From VGBK01 sp043810615 (GTDB lineage Bacteria; Actinomycetota; Acidimicrobiia; Spongiisociales; UBA11373), in the NCBI GenBank assembly GCA_043810615.1, contig JBDROA010000014.1:1-28448 (forward strand): a stretch of DNA of 28,448 bases, read 5' to 3'. Shown here in pieces: positions 15,166 through 22,505 of this stretch (its first letter is position 1; every line of letters begins with the position of its first letter). A program made the translations under genes and the position numbers. The notes beneath the pieces are model-generated. The model searched no databases. It was not told the DNA's origin and saw nothing but the letters and a program-made list of their open reading frames with translations.

Positions 15166-16296
15166 GTGACCATCCAGACAGACACCGCGCTGGATTCGGC
15201 CGACCTGGATCGGTTGGGCTCGATCCCCGTCGAGCATCTGGCCGACCACGAGTTGACGGCCGAAGTCCGCCGTCTCGCCCGCCTGCGGGCCCAGGTGGAG
15301 GCCCGCTCAGCTGCGGCCATCGCCGAGGCCAGTCGCCGCGGCCTCTTCGAGGCGCACGGCTTCGGATCCGCTACCGCCTGGCTGATCGCCCTCACCGGTG
15401 ATCCGGCGCCCGTGTGCCGCAGTCGCCTGAGGGTGGCCTCGGCGCTGCAACACATGCACCACACTCGCCGGGCGTTCGCCGCGGGCGATCTGTCGGAGTG
15501 CCGGGTGCGCCTGCTCGTGGGCGCCTGGGATGACAACGCCGAGGTGTTCTGCCGCGACGAAGCTCTGCTGGTCTCCCAGGCCCGCACCCTGCCCGCCCGG
15601 TTGTTCCCCCTGGCGCTGACCCATTGGCGGCGACTGGCCGATCCCGACGGCGCCGGCGCCGACGCCGGCCGGGCCTTCGTCCGCCGTCGGCTGCACATCT
15701 CCGCCAGCTGGGCCGGCATGGTCCGCCTCGACGGCGACCTCGATCCCGAGTCCGGCCAAACGGTACTCACCGCAATCCGTTCGCTGGCCGAGCCAGCCGC
15801 CCTGGACCCCGACGACACTCGCACCCCCCCGCAGCGCCGCGCCGACGCCCTGGTGGAGATCTGCCGCCGCCACCTCGACTCACCCAATCGGCCCCGGCAG
15901 AGAGGGGAACGGCCGCATTTGGCACTCACCCTCAGCGCGGCCGACCTGGCCGGCGACGGCGTCGTCGACCTGGAGTCGGGCCCGATCACCGCAGAGGCCG
16001 CCCGCCGCCTCGCCTGCGACGGCACCCTCACTCCCGTCGCCCTCGACGGCAGCGGCCGGCCACTCGCCGTCGGACGGCGCACCAGGGTGGTGCCGCCCTC
16101 CCTCAGGAGAGCCCTCGACCTTCGAGACCAGGCCTGCACCCACCCGGGCTGCGACGTTCCGACCCGCTGGTGCGATGCCCACCACATTCAGCACTGGGCC
16201 CTGGGCGGGAAGACCAAGCCGGCCAACCTGCGACTCCTGTGCCGGCGCCACCACCGACAGGCGCACGAACACGACCCTCACCCACAGCGGGAATGA
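15166..16296 (+). CDS. DUF222 and HNH endonuclease domain protein (13E12 repeat type)
   Basis: A 376-residue protein with the layout common in actinobacteria: a long DUF222 region (about residues 15-290; starts LGSIPVEHLADHELTAEVRRL-like, then RSAAAIAEASRRGLFEAHGF) and a C-terminal HNH module (about 310-365). The module shows CTHPGCDVPTRWCDAHHI, HWALGGKTKPANLRLLC and CRRHHRQAHEHD, so the zinc-binding Cys/His pairs and the HNH histidines are present. The related REP13E12 copies in mycobacteria behave like multicopy elements; nuclease activity of the family is poorly documented. The start is GTG at 15166, with a TAGGGT box just upstream. It is transcribed against its housekeeping neighbours and converges on uvrB, which suggests insertion into the uvrA-uvrB interval. 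Confidence 0.92.
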   Translation: MTIQTDTALDSADLDRLGSIPVEHLADHELTAEVRRLARLRAQVEARSAAAIAEASRRGLFEAHGFGSATAWLIALTGDPAPVCRSRLRVASALQHMHHTRRAFAAGDLSECRVRLLVGAWDDNAEVFCRDEALLVSQARTLPARLFPLALTHWRRLADPDGAGADAGRAFVRRRLHISASWAGMVRLDGDLDPESGQTVLTAIRSLAEPAALDPDDTRTPPQRRADALVEICRRHLDSPNRPRQRGERPHLALTLSAADLAGDGVVDLESGPITAEAARRLACDGTLTPVALDGSGRPLAVGRRTRVVPPSLRRALDLRDQACTHPGCDVPTRWCDAHHIQHWALGGKTKPANLRLLCRRHHRQAHEHDPHPQRE

Positions 16297-16336
16297 ACAG
16301 CGGCCTGCTGCGGCGCCGCCTCAGGCCCTCAGCCGC

Positions 16337-18349
16337 TCACGATCCCGCCTCGGCCATCTCCTTCAGCTCGCGCCGCAGGTCCAGGACCTCGTCGCGCAGG
16401 CGGGCGGCGTACTCGAACCGCAGCTCCCGGGCGGCTTCGCGCATCTCCTCTTCCAGGCTGCGAATCAGTCGGCCCAGGTCCTCCGCCGGCAAGTCGAGGG
16501 CGGGGCGGGGAGCCGCCTGGCGCCGGCGCCGATCCACCGCCGGGGCATCCCGGCTCTGCACCAGCTCCAGGATGTCGGAGACCTTCTTGCGGATGGTCTG
16601 CGGGTCGATGCCGTGGGCGGTGTTGAACTCCACCTGCAAGGCCCGCCGCCGATTGGTCTCGCTGATCGCCCGCCGCATGGACGCGGTGACGTCGTCGGCG
16701 TACATGATCACCTGGCCCTCGACGTTGCGGGCGGCGCGGCCGATGGTCTGGACCAGGGAGGTCTCGGAGCGGAGGAACCCCTCCTTGTCGGCGTCGAGGA
16801 TGGCCACCAGTCCTACCTCGGGAAGGTCGAGCCCCTCGCGCAGCAGGTTGATGCCCACCAGCACGTCGAATTCCCCCAGGCGCAGGTCGCGCAGGATCTG
16901 CACCCGCTCCAGGGTCTGCACCTCAGAGTGCAGGTAGCGGGCCCGCACCCCCATCTCCAGCAGGTAGTCGGTGAGATCCTCGGCCATCTTCTTGGTGAGC
17001 GTGGTCACCAGCACCCGCTGCCCGGCTTCGGCTCGCCGCCGGATCTGCTCCAGGAGGTCGTCGATCTGGCCCCGGGTGGGCTTCACCACGACCTCGGGGT
17101 CAACCAGGCCGGTGGGGCGGATGACCTGCTCCACCACCTGGGCGGAGTGCTCCAGCTCCCAGCGCGCCGGCGTGGCCGAGAGGAACACCGCCTGGCGGGT
17201 GCGCTCCAGCCACTCCTCAAAGCGCAGGGGGCGGTTGTCGGCCGCCGACGGAAGCCGGAAACCGTGCTCGACCAGCACTCTCTTGCGGCTGCGGTCCCCC
17301 TCGAACTGCCCGTGGAGCTGAGGGATGGTGACGTGACTCTCGTCCACCACCGTCAGGAAATCGTCGGGGAAGTAGTCGAGGAGGGTGTAGGGCGGCTCGC
17401 CCGGCTCCCGCCCGTCGATGTGACGGCTGTAGTTCTCGATGCCGCTGCAGTAGCCCACCTCGCGCATCATCTCCAGGTCGTACACGGTCCGCATGCGCAG
17501 GCGCTGGGCCTCGAGCAGCTTCCCCCGGGCCTCCAGGTCGCTCAGCCGCTCGGCCAGCTCCTCCTCGATGGCGGCCATGGCCCGCCCCATGCGCTCCTGG
17601 GTGGCCACGTAGTGCGTGGCGGGGTACACCCACAGCTCCGTCATCTCCTCGAGGACCTCGCCGGTGATCGGGTTCATCCGCACGATGCGGTCCACCCGGT
17701 CGCCGAAGTACTCCACCCGGGCGATGGTCTCCTCATAGGCGGGGAACACCTCCAGGGTGTCGCCCCGTAAACGGAAACGGCCGCGGGCGAGGTTCACCTC
17801 GTTGCGCTCGTACTGGATGTCGACCAGGCGCCGCACCGCGTCGCCCAGGGGGAACTCCACCCCGCGCACCAGCCGCAGCAACTGGCCGCGGTACTGCTCC
17901 GGAGAGCCCAGCCCGTAGATGGCCGACACCGAGGCCACGATGATCACATCCCGGCGGGTGAGCAGAGCGGCCGTGGCCGAGTGGCGCAGACGGTCGATCT
18001 CGTCGTTGACCGTGGCGTCCTTTTCGATGTAGGTGTCCGTCTGCGGGATGTAGGCCTCGGGCTGGTAGTAGTCGTAGTACGAGACGAAGTACTCCACCCG
18101 GTTCTCCGGGAAGAACTGGCGGAACTCGTTGGCCAGTTGCGCCGCCAGGGCCTTGTTGGGGGCCAGCACCAGGGTGGGCCGCTGCACCCGCTCGATGAGC
18201 CAGGCCACGGTGGCCGACTTGCCCGACCCGGTGATGCCGAGCAGCGTCAGGAATCGGTCGCCATCCTCCACGGCCGCCGCCAGGGCCGCCACGGCCCCCG
18301 GCTGGTCTCCAGCGGGGGCGAAGTCCGAGACGACGCGAAACGCGGTCAT
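16337..18349 (-). CDS. uvrB: UvrABC excinuclease subunit B
   Basis: Helicase-like damage-verification subunit of nucleotide excision repair. The 670-residue product has Walker A LGITGSGKSATVAWLIE near residue 35, the beta-hairpin region YFVSYYDYYQPEAYIPQTDT, the DESH box (VVDESHVTIPQ), helicase motifs V/VI (LVGINLLREGLDLPEV; QTIGRAARN) and a C-terminal UVR motif (LRFEYAARLRDEVLDL) that contacts UvrC. The ATG at 18349 is used rather than an upstream extension because it overlaps the coaE stop as ATGA and begins the family sequence FRVVSDFAPAGDQP. Walker A ends GKS rather than the commoner GKT. Probably co-transcribed with coaE. Confidence 0.97.
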   Translation of the reverse strand: MTAFRVVSDFAPAGDQPGAVAALAAAVEDGDRFLTLLGITGSGKSATVAWLIERVQRPTLVLAPNKALAAQLANEFRQFFPENRVEYFVSYYDYYQPEAYIPQTDTYIEKDATVNDEIDRLRHSATAALLTRRDVIIVASVSAIYGLGSPEQYRGQLLRLVRGVEFPLGDAVRRLVDIQYERNEVNLARGRFRLRGDTLEVFPAYEETIARVEYFGDRVDRIVRMNPITGEVLEEMTELWVYPATHYVATQERMGRAMAAIEEELAERLSDLEARGKLLEAQRLRMRTVYDLEMMREVGYCSGIENYSRHIDGREPGEPPYTLLDYFPDDFLTVVDESHVTIPQLHGQFEGDRSRKRVLVEHGFRLPSAADNRPLRFEEWLERTRQAVFLSATPARWELEHSAQVVEQVIRPTGLVDPEVVVKPTRGQIDDLLEQIRRRAEAGQRVLVTTLTKKMAEDLTDYLLEMGVRARYLHSEVQTLERVQILRDLRLGEFDVLVGINLLREGLDLPEVGLVAILDADKEGFLRSETSLVQTIGRAARNVEGQVIMYADDVTASMRRAISETNRRRALQVEFNTAHGIDPQTIRKKVSDILELVQSRDAPAVDRRRRQAAPRPALDLPAEDLGRLIRSLEEEMREAARELRFEYAARLRDEVLDLRRELKEMAEAGS

Positions 18350-18957
18350 TGCTCCACGGCACCGACGTCCGGGGCCGGCCGGCCTGTCAGCACCTGCCAG
18401 GCCCGGCGGCACTCCTGCTCGAGACGGTCCAGGCCGGCGCCGTTGTCCACCACAAGGTCGGCCCGTTCCAGCCACTCCGCCCGGGAGGGCTGCGCTGCCA
18501 TGCGCCGGGCCACTTCGCCGGCCTCCATGCCCCGCGCCAGCAGCCGAGCGCGACGCACCTCGTCGGGGGCATCCACCACCACCCAGCGCCAGCCCGGCCC
18601 GAGCAAGTCGATGGGCAGCGGCATCTCCACGAGCACCACCCCGGCCTCCACCCCGGCCACCTGCTCACCAAGCAACCGCCCGATGGCCGGATGAGTGATC
18701 TCCTCCAGGGCGGCCCGGGCGGCCGGGTCGGCGAAGACGATCCCCGCCAGGGTGGGGCGGTCGATCCGCCCCACCACCAGCGCCTCGGGCCACCGGGCTG
18801 CCACCGACGCGGCGGCGGCGCCACCCGGTTCCAGGACGGCGTGGGCGGCGCGGTCGGCCGAGAAGACCTCCGCCCCCAGGGCGGCAAACAGGGCGGCGGC
18901 GGTGCTCTTCCCGCTGCCGATGCCTCCCCCGAGCAGGGCGCGGGCGGATGGTGTCAT
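18346..18957 (-). CDS. coaE: Dephospho-CoA kinase
   Basis: Catalyses the last step of coenzyme A synthesis, phosphorylating dephospho-CoA. The 203-residue length suits the single-domain enzyme (many actinobacterial relatives carry an extra C-terminal GrpB-like domain; this one does not). Visible motifs: P-loop LLGGGIGSGKSTAAALF at residues 8-24, SADRAAHAVLEPG for the Asp of the substrate site, EITHPAIGRLL, and VVLVEMPLPIDLLG followed by RWVVVDAPDEVRRARLLARG, the lid region. The ATG has no Shine-Dalgarno but TAACGT stands 7 nt upstream. The coaE-uvrB pairing with a 4-nt overlap is a common actinobacterial arrangement. Confidence 0.95.
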   Translation of the reverse strand: MTPSARALLGGGIGSGKSTAAALFAALGAEVFSADRAAHAVLEPGGAAAASVAARWPEALVVGRIDRPTLAGIVFADPAARAALEEITHPAIGRLLGEQVAGVEAGVVLVEMPLPIDLLGPGWRWVVVDAPDEVRRARLLARGMEAGEVARRMAAQPSRAEWLERADLVVDNGAGLDRLEQECRRAWQVLTGRPAPDVGAVEQ

Positions 18958-18964
18958 ACCCGCG

Positions 18965-18970
18965 ACGTTA
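18965..18970 (-). promoter_or_regulatory. Candidate -10 box of a leaderless coaE-uvrB promoter
   Basis: TAACGT on the minus strand, 7 nt before the coaE ATG, with CGCGGGT between and no ribosome site. Confidence 0.45.
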
Positions 18971-19076
18971 CCGCCCTTGGCTCACCGGGGGCCTGAAAAG
19001 GGTCGTGTCGGTCACACCAGTTGGCCCGAGCCCGATCCACGGCGCGATCAGACCCTCGGCTTGTGTGGAGGCCTGC

Positions 19077-20822
19077 TCAGGATCCCTTGGGGCTGTTCCC
19101 CGGCAGGAAGAGCCTCGCCAGGCCGGTGAAGGCCCGCGCCACCCGGGACCGGGGCCTGAGGGCCACCACCGGGATCCCCTCATTGACCGACTGCGGGACC
19201 AAGCGGTCGGACGGGATGGCGGCGGCGGTGCGCAGGCCCAGCGAGCGCTCCAGTTCGGCCAGATCGAGGCGAGCCTTGGCGTTGATGCGGTTCACCACCA
19301 GGCGCAGCCGCTCCATGGGGTACCCCCCTGCCCGCAGGATGTCGAGGGCCACCTTGGCGTTCTTCACGCTGGACAGGTCCATGTCCACCACCACAATCAC
19401 ATCGTCGGCGTGATCGAGAAGCGTCAGCAAGACGTCGTCGAGCACCGACCCGGTGTCCACCACCACATAGCGGTACAGGCAGCGCATCTTCTCGACGACC
19501 TGCACCACGGCCTTGGGCGCCACGCTGCCGGTTGCCGGCCGCGGTGGCGCCGGAAGCACTCGCAGGCCGCTCTCGTGGCGCAGCAGGAGGGCATCGAGAC
19601 GCGCTTCGGACAGGTCATCCACCTGGCTCGCCACCTCGGCCACGCTGCGCACCGGGTCCATTTGCAGCAGGAGGGCCACATCCCCGAACTGGAGGTCGGC
19701 ATCGACGATTGCCACCGCGTCCTCGCCCACGGCGAAGGTCAGGGCCAGGGCCAAGTTGGTGGCGACCACCGACTTGCCGGACCCGCCTTTGCCCGCCATC
19801 ACCACGATGACGCGGCTCTCCCCCATCGGCCGGAGCGGCGGCTCGTCGGGTTCCGACTCGAAGGCGACCGGCGGCCGGGCTTCGGGCGCGGTGAGGGGCG
19901 GCAGTTCCACCGACTCGGCTTCGGCAGGGAGGGGACCTCCCTGGAGCAGGGGCGGGAAGGGGGGAGGGAGAGATTCGGCCGGCTGCGGCCGCGGCGGCGC
20001 CATCGGCGGCGGAGGAGGCAGCAACGCCTCGACCTCGGCCGGAAGCAGCGGTAGGGCCGCCGGAACGGCCGGCTCGGCGGCGGCCGCCATCGGTGCCACC
20101 ACAACCGGGGCGGGCACGGGCACCGCCGCGGGGGCGGGCGCCACCAGGACCACCTCGGGCACGGCAGGCGTCGGGGGGACGGAGGCAAGGGCCGGGTCCG
20201 GAGGAGCTGGAAGGACGGTCGCCGAAGCGGGACGGGCCTCGGGAACCTGCGAAGGAGTCACGGCGGCCGGCATGACACCCGGAGCCGGAGCGGGCGTTGC
20301 CGCCGCTCCCTGCGGCGAGTCCTGAGTAGCGGAGGTAGCTCTCGGGGCCGGAGCGGTTGACGCCACCGCAGCGGCCGCGGGCGGAACGGGCGCGCTCGCC
20401 GTCACGGGCTCGCCAGGGGCCACTTCAATGAGGACGTCCAGCAGGCGCGCCGGGGTCTCGGCCCGGGAACGCCGGGTCAGGGACGACCCCAGTTTGCGCA
20501 CCGTCAGCGGCGTGTCCACCACATCACCGAACCCCGTCTGCAGAGCGGCGAGCAGCAGCCGGTTGGTGACCACGTTCGCCGCCAGCACCAGATGGATGCC
20601 GGGGTCGACGCCCAGCAGGGCCCCGGCGGCCCGTACCCCGGCTTCGTTGCCGAACGACGGGCCCAGGACCGCCGCATCCACCCGGCCCCCGACGGCGATC
20701 TCCTCCGCCTCCTCCAGGGAGCGGGCGGTGAGCAGCCGCTCGCCGTTCAGGAGCAGCCGGGTGTCCTCGACGAAGTCGAGGTCGGGATCGATGATCAGGA
20801 TCAGCCTGCCCCGGCGGGCCAT
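19077..20822 (-). CDS. CpaE/MinD-type P-loop ATPase with N-terminal pseudo-receiver domain
   Basis: A 581-residue three-part protein. Residues 1-120 resemble a response-regulator receiver (LILIIDPDLDFVEDTRLLL), but the position expected for the phospho-acceptor Asp reads AVLGPSFG, so it is probably not phosphorylated. Residues about 125-335 form a Pro/Ala-rich linker. Residues about 336-575 are a MinD/ParA-like ATPase with the deviant Walker A MAGKGGSGKSVVATNLAL (Lys350), AIVDADLQFGDVALLL, VVVDTGSVLDDVLLT, and LRLVVNRIN. This is the architecture of CpaE, which localises Flp/Tad pilus assembly; no other tad/cpa gene is in the window. The ATG at 20822 is chosen for its AGGAAGG; a longer frame starts at 20858. 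It lies between rpsA and coaE. Confidence 0.88.
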   Translation of the reverse strand: MARRGRLILIIDPDLDFVEDTRLLLNGERLLTARSLEEAEEIAVGGRVDAAVLGPSFGNEAGVRAAGALLGVDPGIHLVLAANVVTNRLLLAALQTGFGDVVDTPLTVRKLGSSLTRRSRAETPARLLDVLIEVAPGEPVTASAPVPPAAAAVASTAPAPRATSATQDSPQGAAATPAPAPGVMPAAVTPSQVPEARPASATVLPAPPDPALASVPPTPAVPEVVLVAPAPAAVPVPAPVVVAPMAAAAEPAVPAALPLLPAEVEALLPPPPPMAPPRPQPAESLPPPFPPLLQGGPLPAEAESVELPPLTAPEARPPVAFESEPDEPPLRPMGESRVIVVMAGKGGSGKSVVATNLALALTFAVGEDAVAIVDADLQFGDVALLLQMDPVRSVAEVASQVDDLSEARLDALLLRHESGLRVLPAPPRPATGSVAPKAVVQVVEKMRCLYRYVVVDTGSVLDDVLLTLLDHADDVIVVVDMDLSSVKNAKVALDILRAGGYPMERLRLVVNRINAKARLDLAELERSLGLRTAAAIPSDRLVPQSVNEGIPVVALRPRSRVARAFTGLARLFLPGNSPKGS

Positions 20823-20879
20823 AGCCACCTTCCTCCGCGGGCGCGGGCCGCACGGCACCTTCGGTGACTAGTCCTTCGG

Positions 20880-20898
20880 ACGGCGGCCGGGCCGCCGT
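20880..20898 (-). terminator. GC-rich hairpin after rpsA
   Basis: Perfect 8-bp arms ACGGCGGC / GCCGCCGT with a 3-nt loop, about 55 nt beyond the rpsA stop. A second short hairpin, GTCC-TTC-GGAC at 20871-20881, touches it. There is no U-tract, but GC-only terminators are common in high-GC bacteria. Confidence 0.4.
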
Positions 20899-20951
20899 GA
20901 GGGGCAGTTGCCCGGCAAGGGACGGGAAGCGCCCGGGTGGATGGGCCCCGG

Positions 20952-22415
20952 CTACTTCCGGCCGATCCCCTTCTCCTTCAGTTCCTGCAGGATGGCTTCC
21001 AACGACGCATCGGCAGCGAAGGAGGGTGGCGGCGCGGCCGCCTCCTCCTCGCGTTGGAACTCCTGGCGCTGGCGCTTGCGCGGCGGACGCCGCTCCTCGG
21101 TCCACTGGGAGCGCTGCGACCACTCGGGGGTGGCCTGCTTGATGGATAGGCTGATGCGGCGCCGGTCGGCGTCGATCTCGGTAATCTTGACCTTCACCGG
21201 CTGGCCGACCGACAGCTCCAACTCCGGGCTCTCGACGTGGTGCATGGCGATCTCCGAGACGTGCACCAGGCCCTCCACGCCGTCGGTGACCGAGACGAAA
21301 GCGCCGAAGGGCACGGTCTTGGTGACCGCCCCGTCGACCACGTCGCCCACCTGGTGCGCCGAGGAGAACGACTCCCAGGGATCCTCGCGGGTCTGGCGCA
21401 TCGACAGCGAGATGCGCTCCCGGTCGCGGTCGACCTCGAGCACCTTGACCGTGACTTTGTCGCCCACCGACACGGCCTCGCCCGGATGGCTGACGTGTTG
21501 CCACGAAAGCTCGGAGACATGGACCAGGCCGTCCATGCCGCCCAGGTCCACGAAGGCGCCGAAATTCACCACCGAGGACACCACCCCGCTGCGGACCTCG
21601 CCGGGCTGCAGCCCGTCGAGGAACGCCTGGCGCTGCTCGGCCTGCTCCTCTTCGAGATAGGCGCGGCGGGACAGCACCACGTTGTTGCGGTTCTTGTCGA
21701 GCTCGATGACCTTGGCCTCGAGAGCCGTGCCCACGTAGGGCTGCAGGTCACGCACCCGGCGCAGCTCCACCAGAGAGGCGGGCAGGAAGCCGCGCAGACC
21801 GATGTCCACGATGAGGCCGCCCTTAACCACCTCGATGACCTGGCCGGTGACCGTGCCGCCCTGGCGCATGATCTCTTCGATGCGTCCCCAGGCGCGCTCA
21901 TACTGGGCGCGCTTCTTGGAGAGGATGAGGCGGCCCTCCTGGTCCTCCACCTGGAGCACCAGGGCCTCTATGTGCTCACCCACCTGCACCACTTCGCCGG
22001 GGTTGACGTTGTTGCGGATGGACAGCTCGTTGGCCGGAATGATCCCCTCGGACTTGAAGCCGATGTCCACCAGCACTTCGTCGGGATCGACCCGGACCAC
22101 GGTGCCGCTCACCAGGCTGCCTTCGGAGAACTCCACCACGGTCCGCTCCACGGCAGCGGCGAAGTCCTCGGCCGAGAGAGGGCCTTCGGGGAGGTCGTCG
22201 ATGCGGGCGGTCGCGGGAGCCTCGCCAGGCTCCACTACCGGAACCTCGGCCAACACCTCGCCAGGCTCCGCAGCCGCCGTCTCGGCGGGGATCGGAGTCG
22301 GGACGGGGCTCTCCTCGGTCACGGTCGGGTCGGCGGTGGCGTCGGCCGCGGCGATGGTCACCTGCTCGCTCTCGGGCATGTCGGGAGCGGGCGCGTCGTG
22401 GATGTCGTCGGTCAT
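20952..22415 (-). CDS. rpsA: 30S ribosomal protein S1
   Basis: mRNA-binding ribosomal protein of 487 residues with four S1 (OB-fold) domains at about residues 98-170, 186-255, 270-345 and 360-430. Typical S1 strands are visible: VDIGFKSEGIIPANEL, LIVDIGLRGFLPASLVELR, NFGAFVDLGGMDGLVHVSEL and PFGAFVSVTDGVEGLVHVSE. Four domains is the usual actinobacterial number. The roughly 95-residue acidic, Pro/Ala/Glu-rich N-terminal region is longer than in the actinobacterial S1 proteins I know, and contains a 12-residue in-frame repeat (EPGE at 50 and 62). The tail ends with SLEAILQELKEKGIGRK. The start is ATG at 22415 after AGGAG; the spacing of about 12 nt is long. It follows polA by 90 nt. Confidence 0.95.
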   Translation of the reverse strand: MTDDIHDAPAPDMPESEQVTIAAADATADPTVTEESPVPTPIPAETAAAEPGEVLAEVPVVEPGEAPATARIDDLPEGPLSAEDFAAAVERTVVEFSEGSLVSGTVVRVDPDEVLVDIGFKSEGIIPANELSIRNNVNPGEVVQVGEHIEALVLQVEDQEGRLILSKKRAQYERAWGRIEEIMRQGGTVTGQVIEVVKGGLIVDIGLRGFLPASLVELRRVRDLQPYVGTALEAKVIELDKNRNNVVLSRRAYLEEEQAEQRQAFLDGLQPGEVRSGVVSSVVNFGAFVDLGGMDGLVHVSELSWQHVSHPGEAVSVGDKVTVKVLEVDRDRERISLSMRQTREDPWESFSSAHQVGDVVDGAVTKTVPFGAFVSVTDGVEGLVHVSEIAMHHVESPELELSVGQPVKVKITEIDADRRRISLSIKQATPEWSQRSQWTEERRPPRKRQRQEFQREEEAAAPPPSFAADASLEAILQELKEKGIGRK

Positions 22416-22447
22416 GGGTGTGTGTGTCTCCTGAAGTGGGCTTCCCC

Positions 22448-22463
22448 GCGATCGAGTGATCGC
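22448..22463 (-). promoter_or_regulatory. Palindrome in the rpsA leader
   Basis: GCGATC-GAGT-GATCGC, a perfect 6-bp dyad around 4 nt, lies 33-48 nt upstream of the rpsA ATG, between a possible -10 (TACCCT at 22483-22478) and the Shine-Dalgarno. It could be an operator or a leader hairpin used for feedback control of S1. No family assignment is possible. Confidence 0.3.
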
Positions 22464-22505
22464 ATGAGAGCGTCGGAAGGGTAACACACCGCCCGGGGCC
22501 GGCCG

